A DNA stretch of 64,000 nucleotides, taken from contig NZ_JAPYPC010000004.1 in assembly GCF_029937855.1 (NCBI RefSeq), forward strand, positions 124,001 to 188,000, in the 5' to 3' direction. Under the pieces are notes generated by a model. That model searched no databases. It was given only the letters and a program-made list of their open reading frames with translations, and was not told the origin of the DNA. Position numbers and translations under genes: made by a program. Position 1 is the stretch's first letter. Every line of letters starts with the position of its first letter. Source of the stretch: Christiangramia sp. (GTDB lineage: Bacteria > Bacteroidota > Bacteroidia > Flavobacteriales > Flavobacteriaceae). Below are positions 53,821 to 62,996 of the stretch, one piece after another.

Positions 53821-54782
53821 TAGAGGCAGGTATTATAGGAGGAGCAGGTTATACTGCCGGAGAATTAATCAGAATTTTATTGAATCATCCTGATGCAAAT
53901 CTAAATTTTGTCTACAGTACTTCTCAACCCGGAAAACCATTGCATAGTATCCATCAGGATCTTATTGGAGAAACTGAACTTCAGTTTACCAACATGATCA
54001 ATAAGGATGCAGACGTGGTTTTTTTATGCCTGGGTCACGGAAATTCAAAAAAGTTCCTTGACGAAAATCAATTCTCACAAAACACTAAAATTGTGGATCT
54101 GAGCACGGATTTCAGAATGAAGTCAGATAAGCACAATTTTATATATGGTCTTCCGGAATTGAACAAAAAGAAAATTGAGTCTGCTAATTTTATCGCTAAT
54201 CCGGGATGCTTCGCTACTGCAATCACCCTGGCGATACTTCCGCTAGCTGAAAAAGAATTATTGAAAGATGATGTTCATGTGAATGCGGTAACGGGTGCGA
54301 CAGGCGCTGGGACTTCGCTTTCAGGTACTACACATTTTACCTGGAGGGATAATAATTTTTCTGCATATAAATCTTTTGAGCATCAACATTTGAATGAAAT
54401 AGGACAGACTGTAAATCAGTTACAATCAGGAGAGGGGGGAAACATCTTCTTTATTCCGAATAGAGGAAATTTTTCCAGAGGAATTCATGCTACAGCCTAT
54501 ACTAAATTTTCAGGAAATCTTGAAGATGCTAGAAAGATCTATAAGGATTATTATAAAAATGCGGCTTTTACTTTTTTGACTGATGGGGAATTGCACTTAA
54601 AACAGGTGGTAAATACGAATAAATGTTTGTTAAGATTGCAAAAATTCGGTGATAATTTATTGATCACCAGTGTGATTGATAATTTACTGAAAGGTGCTTC
54701 AGGACAGGCGGTTCATAATATGAATCTGATGTTTGGTTTAGAGGAGAAGATGGGATTGAACTTAAAAGCGAGTTATTTTTAA
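53817..54782 (+). CDS. argC: N-acyl-gamma-glutamyl-phosphate reductase
   Basis: Reduces N-acetyl (or succinyl) glutamyl phosphate to the semialdehyde with NADPH. 321 residues: N-terminal GIIGGAGYTAGELIRIL, catalytic C131 in NPGCFATA, and the C-terminal KGASGQAVHNMNLMFG. Followed by a 254-base spacer with dispersed repeats before proC. Confidence 0.96.
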   Translation: MIEAGIIGGAGYTAGELIRILLNHPDANLNFVYSTSQPGKPLHSIHQDLIGETELQFTNMINKDADVVFLCLGHGNSKKFLDENQFSQNTKIVDLSTDFRMKSDKHNFIYGLPELNKKKIESANFIANPGCFATAITLAILPLAEKELLKDDVHVNAVTGATGAGTSLSGTTHFTWRDNNFSAYKSFEHQHLNEIGQTVNQLQSGEGGNIFFIPNRGNFSRGIHATAYTKFSGNLEDARKIYKDYYKNAAFTFLTDGELHLKQVVNTNKCLLRLQKFGDNLLITSVIDNLLKGASGQAVHNMNLMFGLEEKMGLNLKASYF

Positions 54783-55036
54783 GGGTGAAGAGTGAAGAGT
54801 AAAGAGTGAAAAGTGAGAAGTGAGAAGTGGATTATTGTCTCTGCGAGTGCAACGTAGTGGAGCGAAGCAGTCTCTCGTGAAATTGCCCTTATAAGATTGC
54901 GTCACTACGTTTACTCCGCTCGCAATGACTATTAAAGTATAATTCGTCAAGCTGTCCCGGAGTTATCGGAATAGATTCAGCTTCTAAGCAAATCTAGAAT
55001 AGAATTCAGGATGACGAAACTTAAAATTAAAGGAAT
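54783..55036. repeat. Dispersed repeat elements between argC and proC
   Basis: No gene. Begins with a direct repeat of 7-8-base units (gtgaaga/agtgaaaagtgagaagtgagaagt, read in parts, 54785-54828). Then an inverted element 'ctctgcgagtgcaacgtagt...gtcactacgtttactccgctcgca' (about 54838-54924), whose arms are roughly complementary, and a second element at about 54947-55018 ('gtcaagctgtcccggagtt...ttcaggatgacg'). Related elements recur at 58008-58245 and 60150-60360. Confidence 0.8.
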
Positions 55037-55831
55037 ATGAAAATAGCAATTATCGGTGCAGGGAATCTGGGTATTTCCATAGCGAAAGGCCTGATTTTTA
55101 GTAATGCCTTTACTACGCTTTATCTAAGCAAAAGAAAAGTGGAAGATATTCAGGATTTTTCAGAATATTCGAAAGTGAATATAACCTCAGATAACCTGGA
55201 AGCAGTAAGGAATTCAGACATTCTGATCTTCGCGGTTCAGCCCACCCAATTTGAAAGAATTCTGGAAGAAATCAAAGATGAACTTAACGATAAGCATGTT
55301 TTAATATCTACAGTTACAGGGTTTAAAATTCCGAGAATAGAAAAGATTGTGGGGGTTGAGCAGTTTATAATCAGATCGATGCCCAACACCGCCATCGCAG
55401 TAGGAAAATCGATGACCTGTTTGTGCAGTAATGAACGAGGACAAAAAAGAATACAAATAGCCGAAGCAATTTTTAACAGGTTGGGGACAAGTATTATCAT
55501 CCCGGAAAATAAGATGCAGGCCGCTACCGTGATTTGCGCTAGTGGAGTAGCTTTTTGGATGCGTTTGATACGGGCAACGACTCAGGGAGCAGTACAATTA
55601 GGTTTTGACGCGAAAGATGCTCAGGAGCTTTCCATGCAGACCTGTTTAGGTGCGGCGAGTTTGCTAATAGAATCTGGGAAACATCCCGAAGAAGAGATTG
55701 ATAAAGTGACCACACCAAGAGGTTGTACTATAGAAGGCTTGAACGAAATGGAACACAACGGACTTAGTTCGTCGCTAATTAAAGGAATTCAGGCTTCTTT
55801 CAAAAAAATTAATAATATTTCAGATCAGTAA
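55037..55831 (+). CDS. proC: Pyrroline-5-carboxylate reductase
   Basis: Makes proline from pyrroline-5-carboxylate with NAD(P)H. 264 residues: N-terminal Rossmann IIGAGNLGISIAKGL; FAVQPTQ; RSMPNTAIAVGKSMT; C-terminal TTPRGCTIEGLNEME, the family signature. Located inside the arginine operon, 3 bases before argD, so proline and arginine synthesis are linked in expression. Confidence 0.95.
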   Translation: MKIAIIGAGNLGISIAKGLIFSNAFTTLYLSKRKVEDIQDFSEYSKVNITSDNLEAVRNSDILIFAVQPTQFERILEEIKDELNDKHVLISTVTGFKIPRIEKIVGVEQFIIRSMPNTAIAVGKSMTCLCSNERGQKRIQIAEAIFNRLGTSIIIPENKMQAATVICASGVAFWMRLIRATTQGAVQLGFDAKDAQELSMQTCLGAASLLIESGKHPEEEIDKVTTPRGCTIEGLNEMEHNGLSSSLIKGIQASFKKINNISDQ

Positions 55832-55833
55832 TT

Positions 55834-56964
55834 ATGGAATTATTTGATGTTTATCCACTTTATGATATTACTCCGGTAAAAGGCGAAGGCAGCTATGTTT
55901 TTGATGAATCTGGCAAAAAGTACCTGGATCTTTATGGCGGGCATGCCGTGATTTCAGTAGGACATGCGCATCCAAAGTATGTGAATGCGATAAAAGATCA
56001 GGTTTCAAGGCTTGGGTTTTATTCAAATTCGATTAAAAACCCTTTACAGAAGAAGTTAGCCGATAAACTTGAAGAGATTTCCGGTGTGGAGGATTATAGT
56101 TTGTTTCTGTGTAGTTCAGGAGCTGAAGCGAACGAAAATGCTCTAAAAGTTGCGTCCTTCCATACAGGAAAAGACCGGGTGATCTATTTTGAAAATGCTT
56201 TCCACGGAAGAACTTCCGGAGTGGTGGCCATAACTGATAATGATGCTATTAAAGCTCCTTTTAACCTGGGACATAAATCAACAAAACTCACTTTTGACGA
56301 TACTGAATCTCTCAAAAAGGAGATTGAGAAGGGAGATGTGGCTGCAGTGATCTTTGAAGTGATCCAGGGTGTTGGTGGACTTGACGAAGCCAGTTCAGGA
56401 TTCTATAAAACTGCTGCGGATTTGTGCAAGGAAAATAATGTTATGCTGATCACAGATGAGGTTCAATCCGGATATGGAAGAACCGGTGACTTCTTTGCTT
56501 TTCAAAAACATGGAATTAGGCCGGATATTATTACGATGGCCAAAGGTATGGGGAATGGTTTCCCAATCGGGGGAATTCTTATAGACAATACTATTCAACC
56601 AAAATATGGGATGCTGGGAACTACCTTTGGCGGGAATCACCTTGCTTGTGCCGCATCAATTTCAGTCTTAGAAGTTATTAAGGAGGAAAATTTAATGAAT
56701 AATGTAGTTGAAGTTTCAGACTTTGTGAAAGAGGAAGCCACTAAAATTCCAGAGATAAAGAAGATTAAAGGGCGTGGTTTAATGATCGGACTGGAATTCG
56801 ATTTTGAGATCGCTGCTTTACGTAAAGAACTCCTTTTTAATCATCATATATTTACGGGTGCTGCTTCAAATAAAAAGTTATTGAGGATTTTGCCTCCACT
56901 TAATATTAAAAAGGAAGAATTTAAAATTTTCTTTGAGGCATTGAAAAAGGTTTTAAAAGATTAA
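55834..56964 (+). CDS. argD: Acyl-ornithine aminotransferase (class III PLP aminotransferase)
   Basis: Transfers an amino group to N-acyl-glutamate semialdehyde. 376 residues: YDITPVKGEGSYVFDESGKKYLDLYGGHAV (read in two parts) at the N-terminus; PLP-site LCSSGAEANENALK; ITDEVQSGYGRTG; PLP lysine in MAKGMGNGFPIGG. Operon context assigns it to arginine synthesis. Whether the substrate is succinyl- or acetyl-ornithine is not settled by sequence. Confidence 0.93.
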   Translation: MELFDVYPLYDITPVKGEGSYVFDESGKKYLDLYGGHAVISVGHAHPKYVNAIKDQVSRLGFYSNSIKNPLQKKLADKLEEISGVEDYSLFLCSSGAEANENALKVASFHTGKDRVIYFENAFHGRTSGVVAITDNDAIKAPFNLGHKSTKLTFDDTESLKKEIEKGDVAAVIFEVIQGVGGLDEASSGFYKTAADLCKENNVMLITDEVQSGYGRTGDFFAFQKHGIRPDIITMAKGMGNGFPIGGILIDNTIQPKYGMLGTTFGGNHLACAASISVLEVIKEENLMNNVVEVSDFVKEEATKIPEIKKIKGRGLMIGLEFDFEIAALRKELLFNHHIFTGAASNKKLLRILPPLNIKKEEFKIFFEALKKVLKD

Positions 56965-56974
56965 CATGTTTTGA

Positions 56975-57038
56975 AGTCATCCTGAACTTGATTCAGGATC
57001 TCAAGAGAAGCTGAAACGAGTTCAGCTTGACGAATATT
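56975..57038. repeat. Dispersed repeat between argD and argF'
   Basis: 'catcctgaacttgattcagg' and 'ctgaaacgagttcagcttga' elements, forming two small inverted repeats (CCTGAACT..ATTCAGG; GAGTTCAGC). Same family as the elements at 58008 and 60300. Confidence 0.7.
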
Positions 57039-57051
57039 AGAAAAATTATTA

Positions 57052-57999
57052 ATGAAGAACTATACCACATTAGCAGACATCGAAGACCTTGAATCTCTAA
57101 TTAGAGAGGCCAGAGGTTTAAAATCTAAAAATACCGAATCAGAACTTGGAAAAGGTAAAACCCTGGGGATGCTTTTTTTTAATCCAAGTTTACGTACCCG
57201 ACTAAGTACTGAAAAAGCAGCAAAGCTTTTAGGGATGGATGTTATGGTAATGAACGCCGATAAGGATGGTTGGGCACTGGAATTTGAAGATGGCGCTGTG
57301 ATGAATTCTGATAAAGCCGAGCATATTAAAGAAGCAGCCGCTGTTCTTTCTCAGTATTGCGATATTATAGCGGTGAGAGCTTTTCCTGGTTTAAAAGACC
57401 GGGAAAAGGATGAATCTGAACAGGTGATGAATAGTTTTAAAAAATACGCTTCTGTTCCGGTTGTTAACCTTGAAAGCGCAACTGGCCATCCTTTGCAGGC
57501 CTTAACCGATGCTATTACAATTCAGGAAATCAATAAAAAGGAGAGACCTAAAGTTGTATTAACCTGGGCACCGCATCCTAAAGCACTGCCTCAGTCGGTT
57601 CCAAATTCTTTTACAGAAATGATGCAGAATCTTGATGTGGAGTTTATGATCACAAATCCTCGGGGTTATGATCTAAATGCAAATATTCGGAAAAATGTAA
57701 GAGTAGAACATGATCAGGAACAAGCTTTTAGAGATGCCGATTTTGTATATGTAAAAAACTGGAGCAGTTACGATGAATATGGAAAGGTGCTAGATGTTGA
57801 AAGGGATTGGACGGTAGATCAGGAGAAATTACAGCAGACAGATAATGCAAAAGTAATGCATTGTCTTCCGGTACGGCGAAATATGGTGATTGCTGATGAT
57901 GTTCTGGATTCTGAAAGTTCCATCGTTATACAGCAGGCTAATAATCGAACTTTTGCAGCCCAGGCGGTGTTGAAAAGAATATTGGAGTGTTTGAAATAA
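57052..57999 (+). CDS. argF': N-succinyl/N-acetylornithine carbamoyltransferase
   Basis: Carbamoylates an acylated ornithine. 315 residues. Carbamoyl-phosphate site NPSLRTRLSTE and the C-terminal HCLPVRRN, characteristic of the acyl-ornithine enzymes of Bacteroidetes and Xanthomonas rather than ordinary ornithine carbamoyltransferase. The substrate-choice loop reads MNSDKAEH (84-91). Presence of this enzyme makes the whole operon an acyl-ornithine variant of the arginine pathway. Confidence 0.9.
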   Translation: MKNYTTLADIEDLESLIREARGLKSKNTESELGKGKTLGMLFFNPSLRTRLSTEKAAKLLGMDVMVMNADKDGWALEFEDGAVMNSDKAEHIKEAAAVLSQYCDIIAVRAFPGLKDREKDESEQVMNSFKKYASVPVVNLESATGHPLQALTDAITIQEINKKERPKVVLTWAPHPKALPQSVPNSFTEMMQNLDVEFMITNPRGYDLNANIRKNVRVEHDQEQAFRDADFVYVKNWSSYDEYGKVLDVERDWTVDQEKLQQTDNAKVMHCLPVRRNMVIADDVLDSESSIVIQQANNRTFAAQAVLKRILECLK

Positions 58000-58007
58000 T
58001 TTAATAA

Positions 58008-58245
58008 GCGGTCATTCCGAACTTGTTTCAGGATCTTATGAGAAGCTGATTCACTCCCGATAGTTATTAGAATAGCTAGACGATAACGTTGGTAATGTAA
58101 TTTCGACCGAAGTGAGAAATCTCAGGTTATGAGATTCCTTTTTTAGAAGGTCTCTGCGAGCGTAACCTAGTGGAGCGAAGCAGTCTCAAAATAAGGAAAT
58201 CCCATTATGAGATTATGTCGCTTTCATTTCACTTCGCAATGATCA
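58008..58245. repeat. Composite dispersed-repeat block between argF' and argB
   Basis: Three elements in series: 'gcggtcattccgaacttgtttc' (58008, quoted in part), 'aatttcgaccgaagtgagaaatctc' (about 58100, quoted in part), and 'ctctgcgagcgtaacctagtgg' followed by a reverse partner 'cactt cgcaatgatcag' to 58245. They match the arms seen at 6565-7286 and 54838. No gene. Confidence 0.75.
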
Positions 58246-58303
58246 GCTGAAATGTACTGGTGAAAAAAATGTGGGAACAACCGTGTCTGAAAAAATTAGG
58301 AGT

Positions 58304-59080
58304 ATGAAACAATTACTGAAAATCATAAAAATAGGAGGGAAGCTTATCGAAAATGAAGCTTTGCTGAATTCTTTTATGGACGATTTTGTGCAATTGGAAG
58401 GGCCAAAGATCCTGGTTCATGGTGGAGGGAATAAGGCCACAGAAGTAGCCGGAAAACTTGGTTTTAAGACTAAAATGATCGACGGAAGGAGAATTACCGA
58501 TAAAAATTCCATGGAAGTGATTACGATGGTTTATGGAGGACTATTAAATAAAAGCATCGTGGCTAAACTGCAAGCCAAAAAACAGAATGCAATTGGTCTT
58601 TGCGGAGCAGATGGGCAGGTTTTAATCTCAAGAAGAAGAGAAGTAAAAGAGATCAATTATGGTTTTGTTGGAGATGTGGAAAGTGTAAATACCGAATTTA
58701 TCGATTCCATACTTGAACAAAATATGATCCCTGTTTTTTCAGCAATATCATGTACCAAAGAGGGAATTTTATTGAATACCAATGGAGATTCGGTAGCTTC
58801 AGAAATTGCGATTGCAATGAGCAGGGATTATGAAACTCAGCTTTTTTTCTGCTCTGAGAAAAAAGGAGTTTTAACCGATATTGAAGATGAAAATTCTGTA
58901 ATTCCTGAATTGAATTCAGATAATTATAATAAACTGGTTCAATCTAAAATAATCACCGATGGAATGCTCCCAAAGCTTCACAATTGTTTTGAGGCTATAG
59001 AGCGTGGGGTTTCTGCAATAGTTCTTGGTGATGCTAAATTACTTAAGAAGAATTCAATCCATACCAAAATTGTAAAATAA
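58304..59080 (+). CDS. argB: Acetylglutamate/succinylglutamate kinase
   Basis: Phosphorylates N-acyl-glutamate. 258 residues from ATG 58304, which has the upstream TTAGGAG; a GTG at 58271 would add 11 unconserved residues. Amino-acid-kinase fold: KIGGKLIENEALL, LVHGGGNKATEVAGKLG, the glycine loop GLCGADGQ and C-terminal TDGMLPKL. Overlaps argE's ATG. Confidence 0.95.
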   Translation: MKQLLKIIKIGGKLIENEALLNSFMDDFVQLEGPKILVHGGGNKATEVAGKLGFKTKMIDGRRITDKNSMEVITMVYGGLLNKSIVAKLQAKKQNAIGLCGADGQVLISRRREVKEINYGFVGDVESVNTEFIDSILEQNMIPVFSAISCTKEGILLNTNGDSVASEIAIAMSRDYETQLFFCSEKKGVLTDIEDENSVIPELNSDNYNKLVQSKIITDGMLPKLHNCFEAIERGVSAIVLGDAKLLKKNSIHTKIVK

Positions 59081-60147
59081 TGCAGTTAAAACAACTTCAG
59101 AAAGAAGCAATAGATTTGTTGAAAAAATTGATCCAAACTCAGTCATTTTCCGGGGAGGAGGATAAAACAGCTGATTTGTTGGAGAACTGGTTCAGGGAAT
59201 ATCAAATTCCACATCAGCGTTTTTTAAATAATGTATGGGCGGTAAATAAAAATTTTGATGAGTCTAAACCTACCTTATTGCTTAACTCCCATCATGATAC
59301 GGTAAAGCCGAATTCAGCTTATAGCAGAGATCCATTTAAAGCGGAAATTCAGGATGGGAAATTATTCGGTTTAGGGAGTAATGATGCAGGTGGTTGTCTG
59401 GTTTCGCTTTTAGCGACTTTCACCTATTTATATTTTGAAGAAAATCTAACCCATAATATTCTTTTTGCCGGAACTGCGGAAGAAGAGATCAATGGTAAAA
59501 ACGGTATTGCGGCATTACTTTCAGAAATTCCGAAAATTGACGTGGCGATCGTAGGTGAACCAACGCTTATGGATCTTGCGGTCGCTGAAAAGGGACTTGT
59601 AGTTTTTGATGCGATAGTGAAGGGAACACCTTCTCACGCTGCCCATCCAAATACTGATAGTGCAATCTATAAAACTGCCAAAGTTTTACAATGGTTCGAA
59701 AGTTTTAAATTAGAGAAGATTTCGAAAAATCTGGAAGAAGTAAAAGTTACGGTGACCCAGATTCAGGCTGGAAGTCAGCATAATGTTGTGCCGGCAAGGG
59801 TTCATCTGGTGATCGATGTCCGGGTAAATGACCTGTACAGTAATGAAAAGATTGAAAGTATCCTAACAGAAAAAGCTCCGGTAGATGAGATCAGTGCGCG
59901 AAGTTTAAGGTTAAATTCATCTTCAATTCCTTTAGATCATGAGCTGGTTAAGGCGGGGACTGAACTGGGAATGAAAACTTATGGTTCACCAACGCTTTCA
60001 GACCAGGCGATGTTGAGTTGTCCTTCTTTAAAATTAGGACCCGGAGATTCAACCAGGTCACATTCAGCAGATGAATTTATTTATGTGTATGAAGTCGAGG
60101 AAGGAATAGAAAAATATATTAAACTGCTTGAAAGAGCGCTTAGATAA
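59080..60147 (+). CDS. argE: Acyl-ornithine deacylase (M20 metallopeptidase)
   Basis: Removes the acyl group from acyl-citrulline or acyl-ornithine. 355 residues. Two-metal-site motifs of the M20 family: LLLNSHHDTVKP (His, Asp), GSNDAGGCLVS (Asp), TAEEEINGKNGI (Glu pair), VGEPTLMDLAVAEKG (Glu) and the C-terminal GDSTRSHSADEF (His). Compared with classic ArgE this is a shorter single-domain-dimerisation form; a desuccinylase role fits the pathway type. Confidence 0.9.
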   Translation: MQLKQLQKEAIDLLKKLIQTQSFSGEEDKTADLLENWFREYQIPHQRFLNNVWAVNKNFDESKPTLLLNSHHDTVKPNSAYSRDPFKAEIQDGKLFGLGSNDAGGCLVSLLATFTYLYFEENLTHNILFAGTAEEEINGKNGIAALLSEIPKIDVAIVGEPTLMDLAVAEKGLVVFDAIVKGTPSHAAHPNTDSAIYKTAKVLQWFESFKLEKISKNLEEVKVTVTQIQAGSQHNVVPARVHLVIDVRVNDLYSNEKIESILTEKAPVDEISARSLRLNSSSIPLDHELVKAGTELGMKTYGSPTLSDQAMLSCPSLKLGPGDSTRSHSADEFIYVYEVEEGIEKYIKLLERALR

Positions 60148-60377
60148 ATAAGTCACACTTCGACAAGCTCAGTGTGTCAACATGAGACTGCGTCGTTGCA
60201 CTCGCAGTGACGATGACTTTTAAAATTGTTCATTTCGAACGTAGTGAGAAATCTTAGATTTCTCAATCGCAAACTCCTTCGGAATGATAAAAAGCTAATA
60301 AGTCAAGCTGAATTAAATTCAGCTTCTTTTGAGATTCTGAAACGAGTTCAGGATGACGATTTCTAAATAAAATAACT
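60148..60377. repeat. Dispersed-repeat spacer between argE and argH
   Basis: No gene. Elements: 'cacttcgacaagctcagtgtgtc', 'gactgcgtcgttgcactcgcag' (60184-60211, quoted in part), 'catttcgaacgtagtgagaaatct', and 'gtcaagctgaattaaattcagc...gagttcaggatgacg' to about 60358. Same repeat family as the other arginine-operon spacers; inverted halves are visible. Confidence 0.75.
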
Positions 60378-61655
60378 ATGAAACTCTGGGATAAAGGTAT
60401 TTCAATAGACAAAAAGATTGAGAAATTCACAGTGGGCAATGACAGGGAATTGGATATGCACCTGGCAGAATATGATATTCAGGCTTCTAAAGCCCATGCA
60501 AAAATGTTAGGGAAAGTTGGGATTTTGAATAAAGAAGAAGTGCAATCTTTGCTTTCTGAGCTGGATCATTTAAAAGATCAATTGGAAAAAGGTGAGTTTC
60601 AGATCGAGGAAGATTTCGAAGATGTACATTCCAAGATTGAATATGAGCTAACAAAGAAACTAGGTGATACTGGAAAGAAGATCCACACAGCTCGTTCCCG
60701 AAATGATCAGGTTTTAGTGGCCCAGCAATTATATTTCAAAGAAAACCTTCAGCAGATATCGGGTAAAAGTAAAACACTGATCGACGTACTACTTGAGCTT
60801 GCAGAAGAACATAAGGAAAAATTTTTACCAGGCTATACACATCTTCAGGTAGCTATGCCTTCTTCTTTCGGATTGTGGTTTTCAGCATATGCTGAATTGC
60901 TTATTGATGATCTTTATCTGCTGGAAGCAGGTTTGAAAATTGTAGATCAAAATCCTTTAGGTTCCGCAGCAGGATATGGTTCATCTTTTCCCATAGACAG
61001 GGAATTCACCACTCAGGAATTGGGATTTTCAACTCAGAAATATAATGTGGTTGCTGCTCAAATGAGTAGAGGGAAGTGTGAGCGAACCGTAACTTCCAAT
61101 ATCGCTTCACTGGCAAATACCCTTTCAAGATTTGCGATGGATATTTGCCTTTATATGAGTCAGAATTTTGGTTTTATTTCTTTCCCGGATGAATTAACCA
61201 CCGGTTCCAGCATTATGCCCCATAAAAAGAATCCGGATGTTTTTGAACTTGTGAGAGGAAAATGCAATAAACTACAGGCGATTTCCAACGAAATGATCCT
61301 GATCACTAATAACTTACCAAGTGGCTATCACAGGGATTTTCAACTCATCAAAGAGAATAGTATTTACGCTGTAGAAAATATAAAAGAGATTTTAGATGTA
61401 TTTACACATTCCATCGCTCAGATTATAGTGAAAGAGGTAGATATGAAGGATGAGAAGTATAAATATTTGTTTACCGTAGATAGCATCAACGAACTGGTGA
61501 TGAATGGGAAGTCTTTTAGAGATGCGTATAAAATAATAGGCGAGGAGGTGCAGAATGGCAACTATCAGGCGTCAAAGGGAATGCAGCACTCACTTACGGG
61601 GAGCAAGAATAATCTTTCGCTGAATATGATAAAAAATAAACTGCAACAGCTTTAG
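60378..61655 (+). CDS. argH: Argininosuccinate lyase
   Basis: Splits argininosuccinate to arginine and fumarate. 425 residues, slightly shorter than the usual 450-460. Fumarase-superfamily motifs: TARSRNDQVLVAQQLY, GYTHLQVAMPSSFGLW, and the signature GSSIMPHKKNPDVFELVRG. Last gene of the arginine operon; convergent with leuB. Confidence 0.97.
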   Translation: MKLWDKGISIDKKIEKFTVGNDRELDMHLAEYDIQASKAHAKMLGKVGILNKEEVQSLLSELDHLKDQLEKGEFQIEEDFEDVHSKIEYELTKKLGDTGKKIHTARSRNDQVLVAQQLYFKENLQQISGKSKTLIDVLLELAEEHKEKFLPGYTHLQVAMPSSFGLWFSAYAELLIDDLYLLEAGLKIVDQNPLGSAAGYGSSFPIDREFTTQELGFSTQKYNVVAAQMSRGKCERTVTSNIASLANTLSRFAMDICLYMSQNFGFISFPDELTTGSSIMPHKKNPDVFELVRGKCNKLQAISNEMILITNNLPSGYHRDFQLIKENSIYAVENIKEILDVFTHSIAQIIVKEVDMKDEKYKYLFTVDSINELVMNGKSFRDAYKIIGEEVQNGNYQASKGMQHSLTGSKNNLSLNMIKNKLQQL

Positions 61656-61689
61656 GCTTAGAATTGCTTGTTAGAAAAACAAATTAAAT

Positions 61690-61780
61690 TTTGAATGTCT
61701 TTCCGACGACAGGAAGAATTTCTTGGAGAATGCTGAGATTCTTCACTTCTATAAGGCTTCGTTAAGGATGACAAGAAACT
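61690..61780. repeat. Dispersed repeat after argH
   Basis: 'tgtctttccgacgacaggaagaa' and 'gattcttcacttc...aaggatgacaagaaac': the same repeat class (terminal gatgac/gtc..tccga), in the convergent spacer with leuB. Confidence 0.6.
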
Positions 61781-61799
61781 TTTATATATATTTCTTAAT

Positions 61800-61842
61800 A
61801 AACAAACCTCCTGAAGATTGAATTTGAATCTTACAGGAGGCC
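61800..61842 (-). terminator. Hairpin terminator in the argH/leuB convergent spacer
   Basis: CCTCCTG plus AAGATT (61807-61819) pair with AATCTT plus CAGGAGG (61827-61840, one bulged A). A T-rich tail is present on the minus strand beyond it, as expected for the end of the leu genes. It may also stop argH read-through. Confidence 0.8.
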
Positions 61843-61871
61843 GTTCTCTCTAAACAAACATGAACTATTCT

Positions 61872-62987
61872 TTATATGATCGTCATTTGACCTAAATTGA
61901 GGTTTTCATTATTCACAATATGACCTTCGGTATCGCTGATCACACTTTCAAGAAAATCCCCGACTCTTTCTGTAGAGTAATGGTTATCGGTGTTTATATC
62001 TATGGTGCATACATTCAACTTAATACTTAATTCTACAGCCATTCGCACCGTTTCCGCCTCTTTTTTAAGGCCTAAATGTTCAAGTAACATCGCTGCGGAA
62101 AGTACCGAAGCCACTGGATTTGCAATTCCCTGACCTGTCGCTTGTGGATATGATCCATGAATAGGTTCAAAAAGTGCATTTTCAATCCCTACAGAAGCAG
62201 ATTCGAGTAGGCCGATACTTCCACCAATCACACTGGCTTCATCCGAAATTATATCTCCAAACATATTCTCGGTAAGGATGACATCAAACTGTTTTGGATT
62301 CAGGATCATCTGCATGGCCGCATTGTCCACGAACAGATAATCCACTTCTACTTCAGGATATTCCTTTGCCAGTTCGGTTACTGTTTTACGCCATAAACGG
62401 GAAGTTTCCAGAACATTTGCTTTGTCTACAAGTGTCAATTTTTTTCTTCTGCCTTCGGCAGCCTTAAAAGCAAGATGCGCCACACGTTCAATTTCTTCTA
62501 CGGAATAGGTACAAAGATCTGAAGCGCTTTTTCCATCTTCTGAAGTACTTTTTTCTCCAAAATAAATTCCACCGGTGAGTTCACGGTAGATAACCATATC
62601 TGTTCCTTGAATATTTTCAGGTTTCAGAGGAGATTTATGAATAAGACTATTGTAAGTCCTTACAGGTCTGATATTGGCAAACAGGCCAAGTTCTTTTCTA
62701 AGCTTTAGTAGGCCCTGTTCCGGTCTTACTTTCGCGGAAGGATCGTTATCGTACTTAGGATCTCCAATTGCCCCAAATAGCACAGCGTCAGATTTTTTAC
62801 ATAGTTCCAGTGTAGCGTCTGGCAAAGGATTCCCCAATAAATCGATTGCATTGGCCCCCACTGCGGCTTCTTCAAAAGTGAACTCATGATCAAATCTATC
62901 TGCAACAGCCTTCAGCACTTTAACTGACTGCTGTGTTATTTCAGGACCAATCCCGTCTCCAGGAAGTAAGGCTATATTAAAATTCAT
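61872..62987 (-). CDS. leuB: 3-isopropylmalate dehydrogenase
   Basis: Oxidises and decarboxylates isopropylmalate in leucine synthesis. 371 residues: LLPGDGIGPEI at the N-terminus; substrate arginines in RPEQGLLKLRKELGLFANIRP; YRELTGGIYFGEK; KANVLETSRLWRKTV; metal Asp cluster in TENMFGDIISDEASVIGGS. Starts 9 bases after leuD stop on the minus strand. Confidence 0.96.
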   Translation of the reverse strand: MNFNIALLPGDGIGPEITQQSVKVLKAVADRFDHEFTFEEAAVGANAIDLLGNPLPDATLELCKKSDAVLFGAIGDPKYDNDPSAKVRPEQGLLKLRKELGLFANIRPVRTYNSLIHKSPLKPENIQGTDMVIYRELTGGIYFGEKSTSEDGKSASDLCTYSVEEIERVAHLAFKAAEGRRKKLTLVDKANVLETSRLWRKTVTELAKEYPEVEVDYLFVDNAAMQMILNPKQFDVILTENMFGDIISDEASVIGGSIGLLESASVGIENALFEPIHGSYPQATGQGIANPVASVLSAAMLLEHLGLKKEAETVRMAVELSIKLNVCTIDINTDNHYSTERVGDFLESVISDTEGHIVNNENLNLGQMTII

Positions 62988-62996
62988 ATTCTTTTT

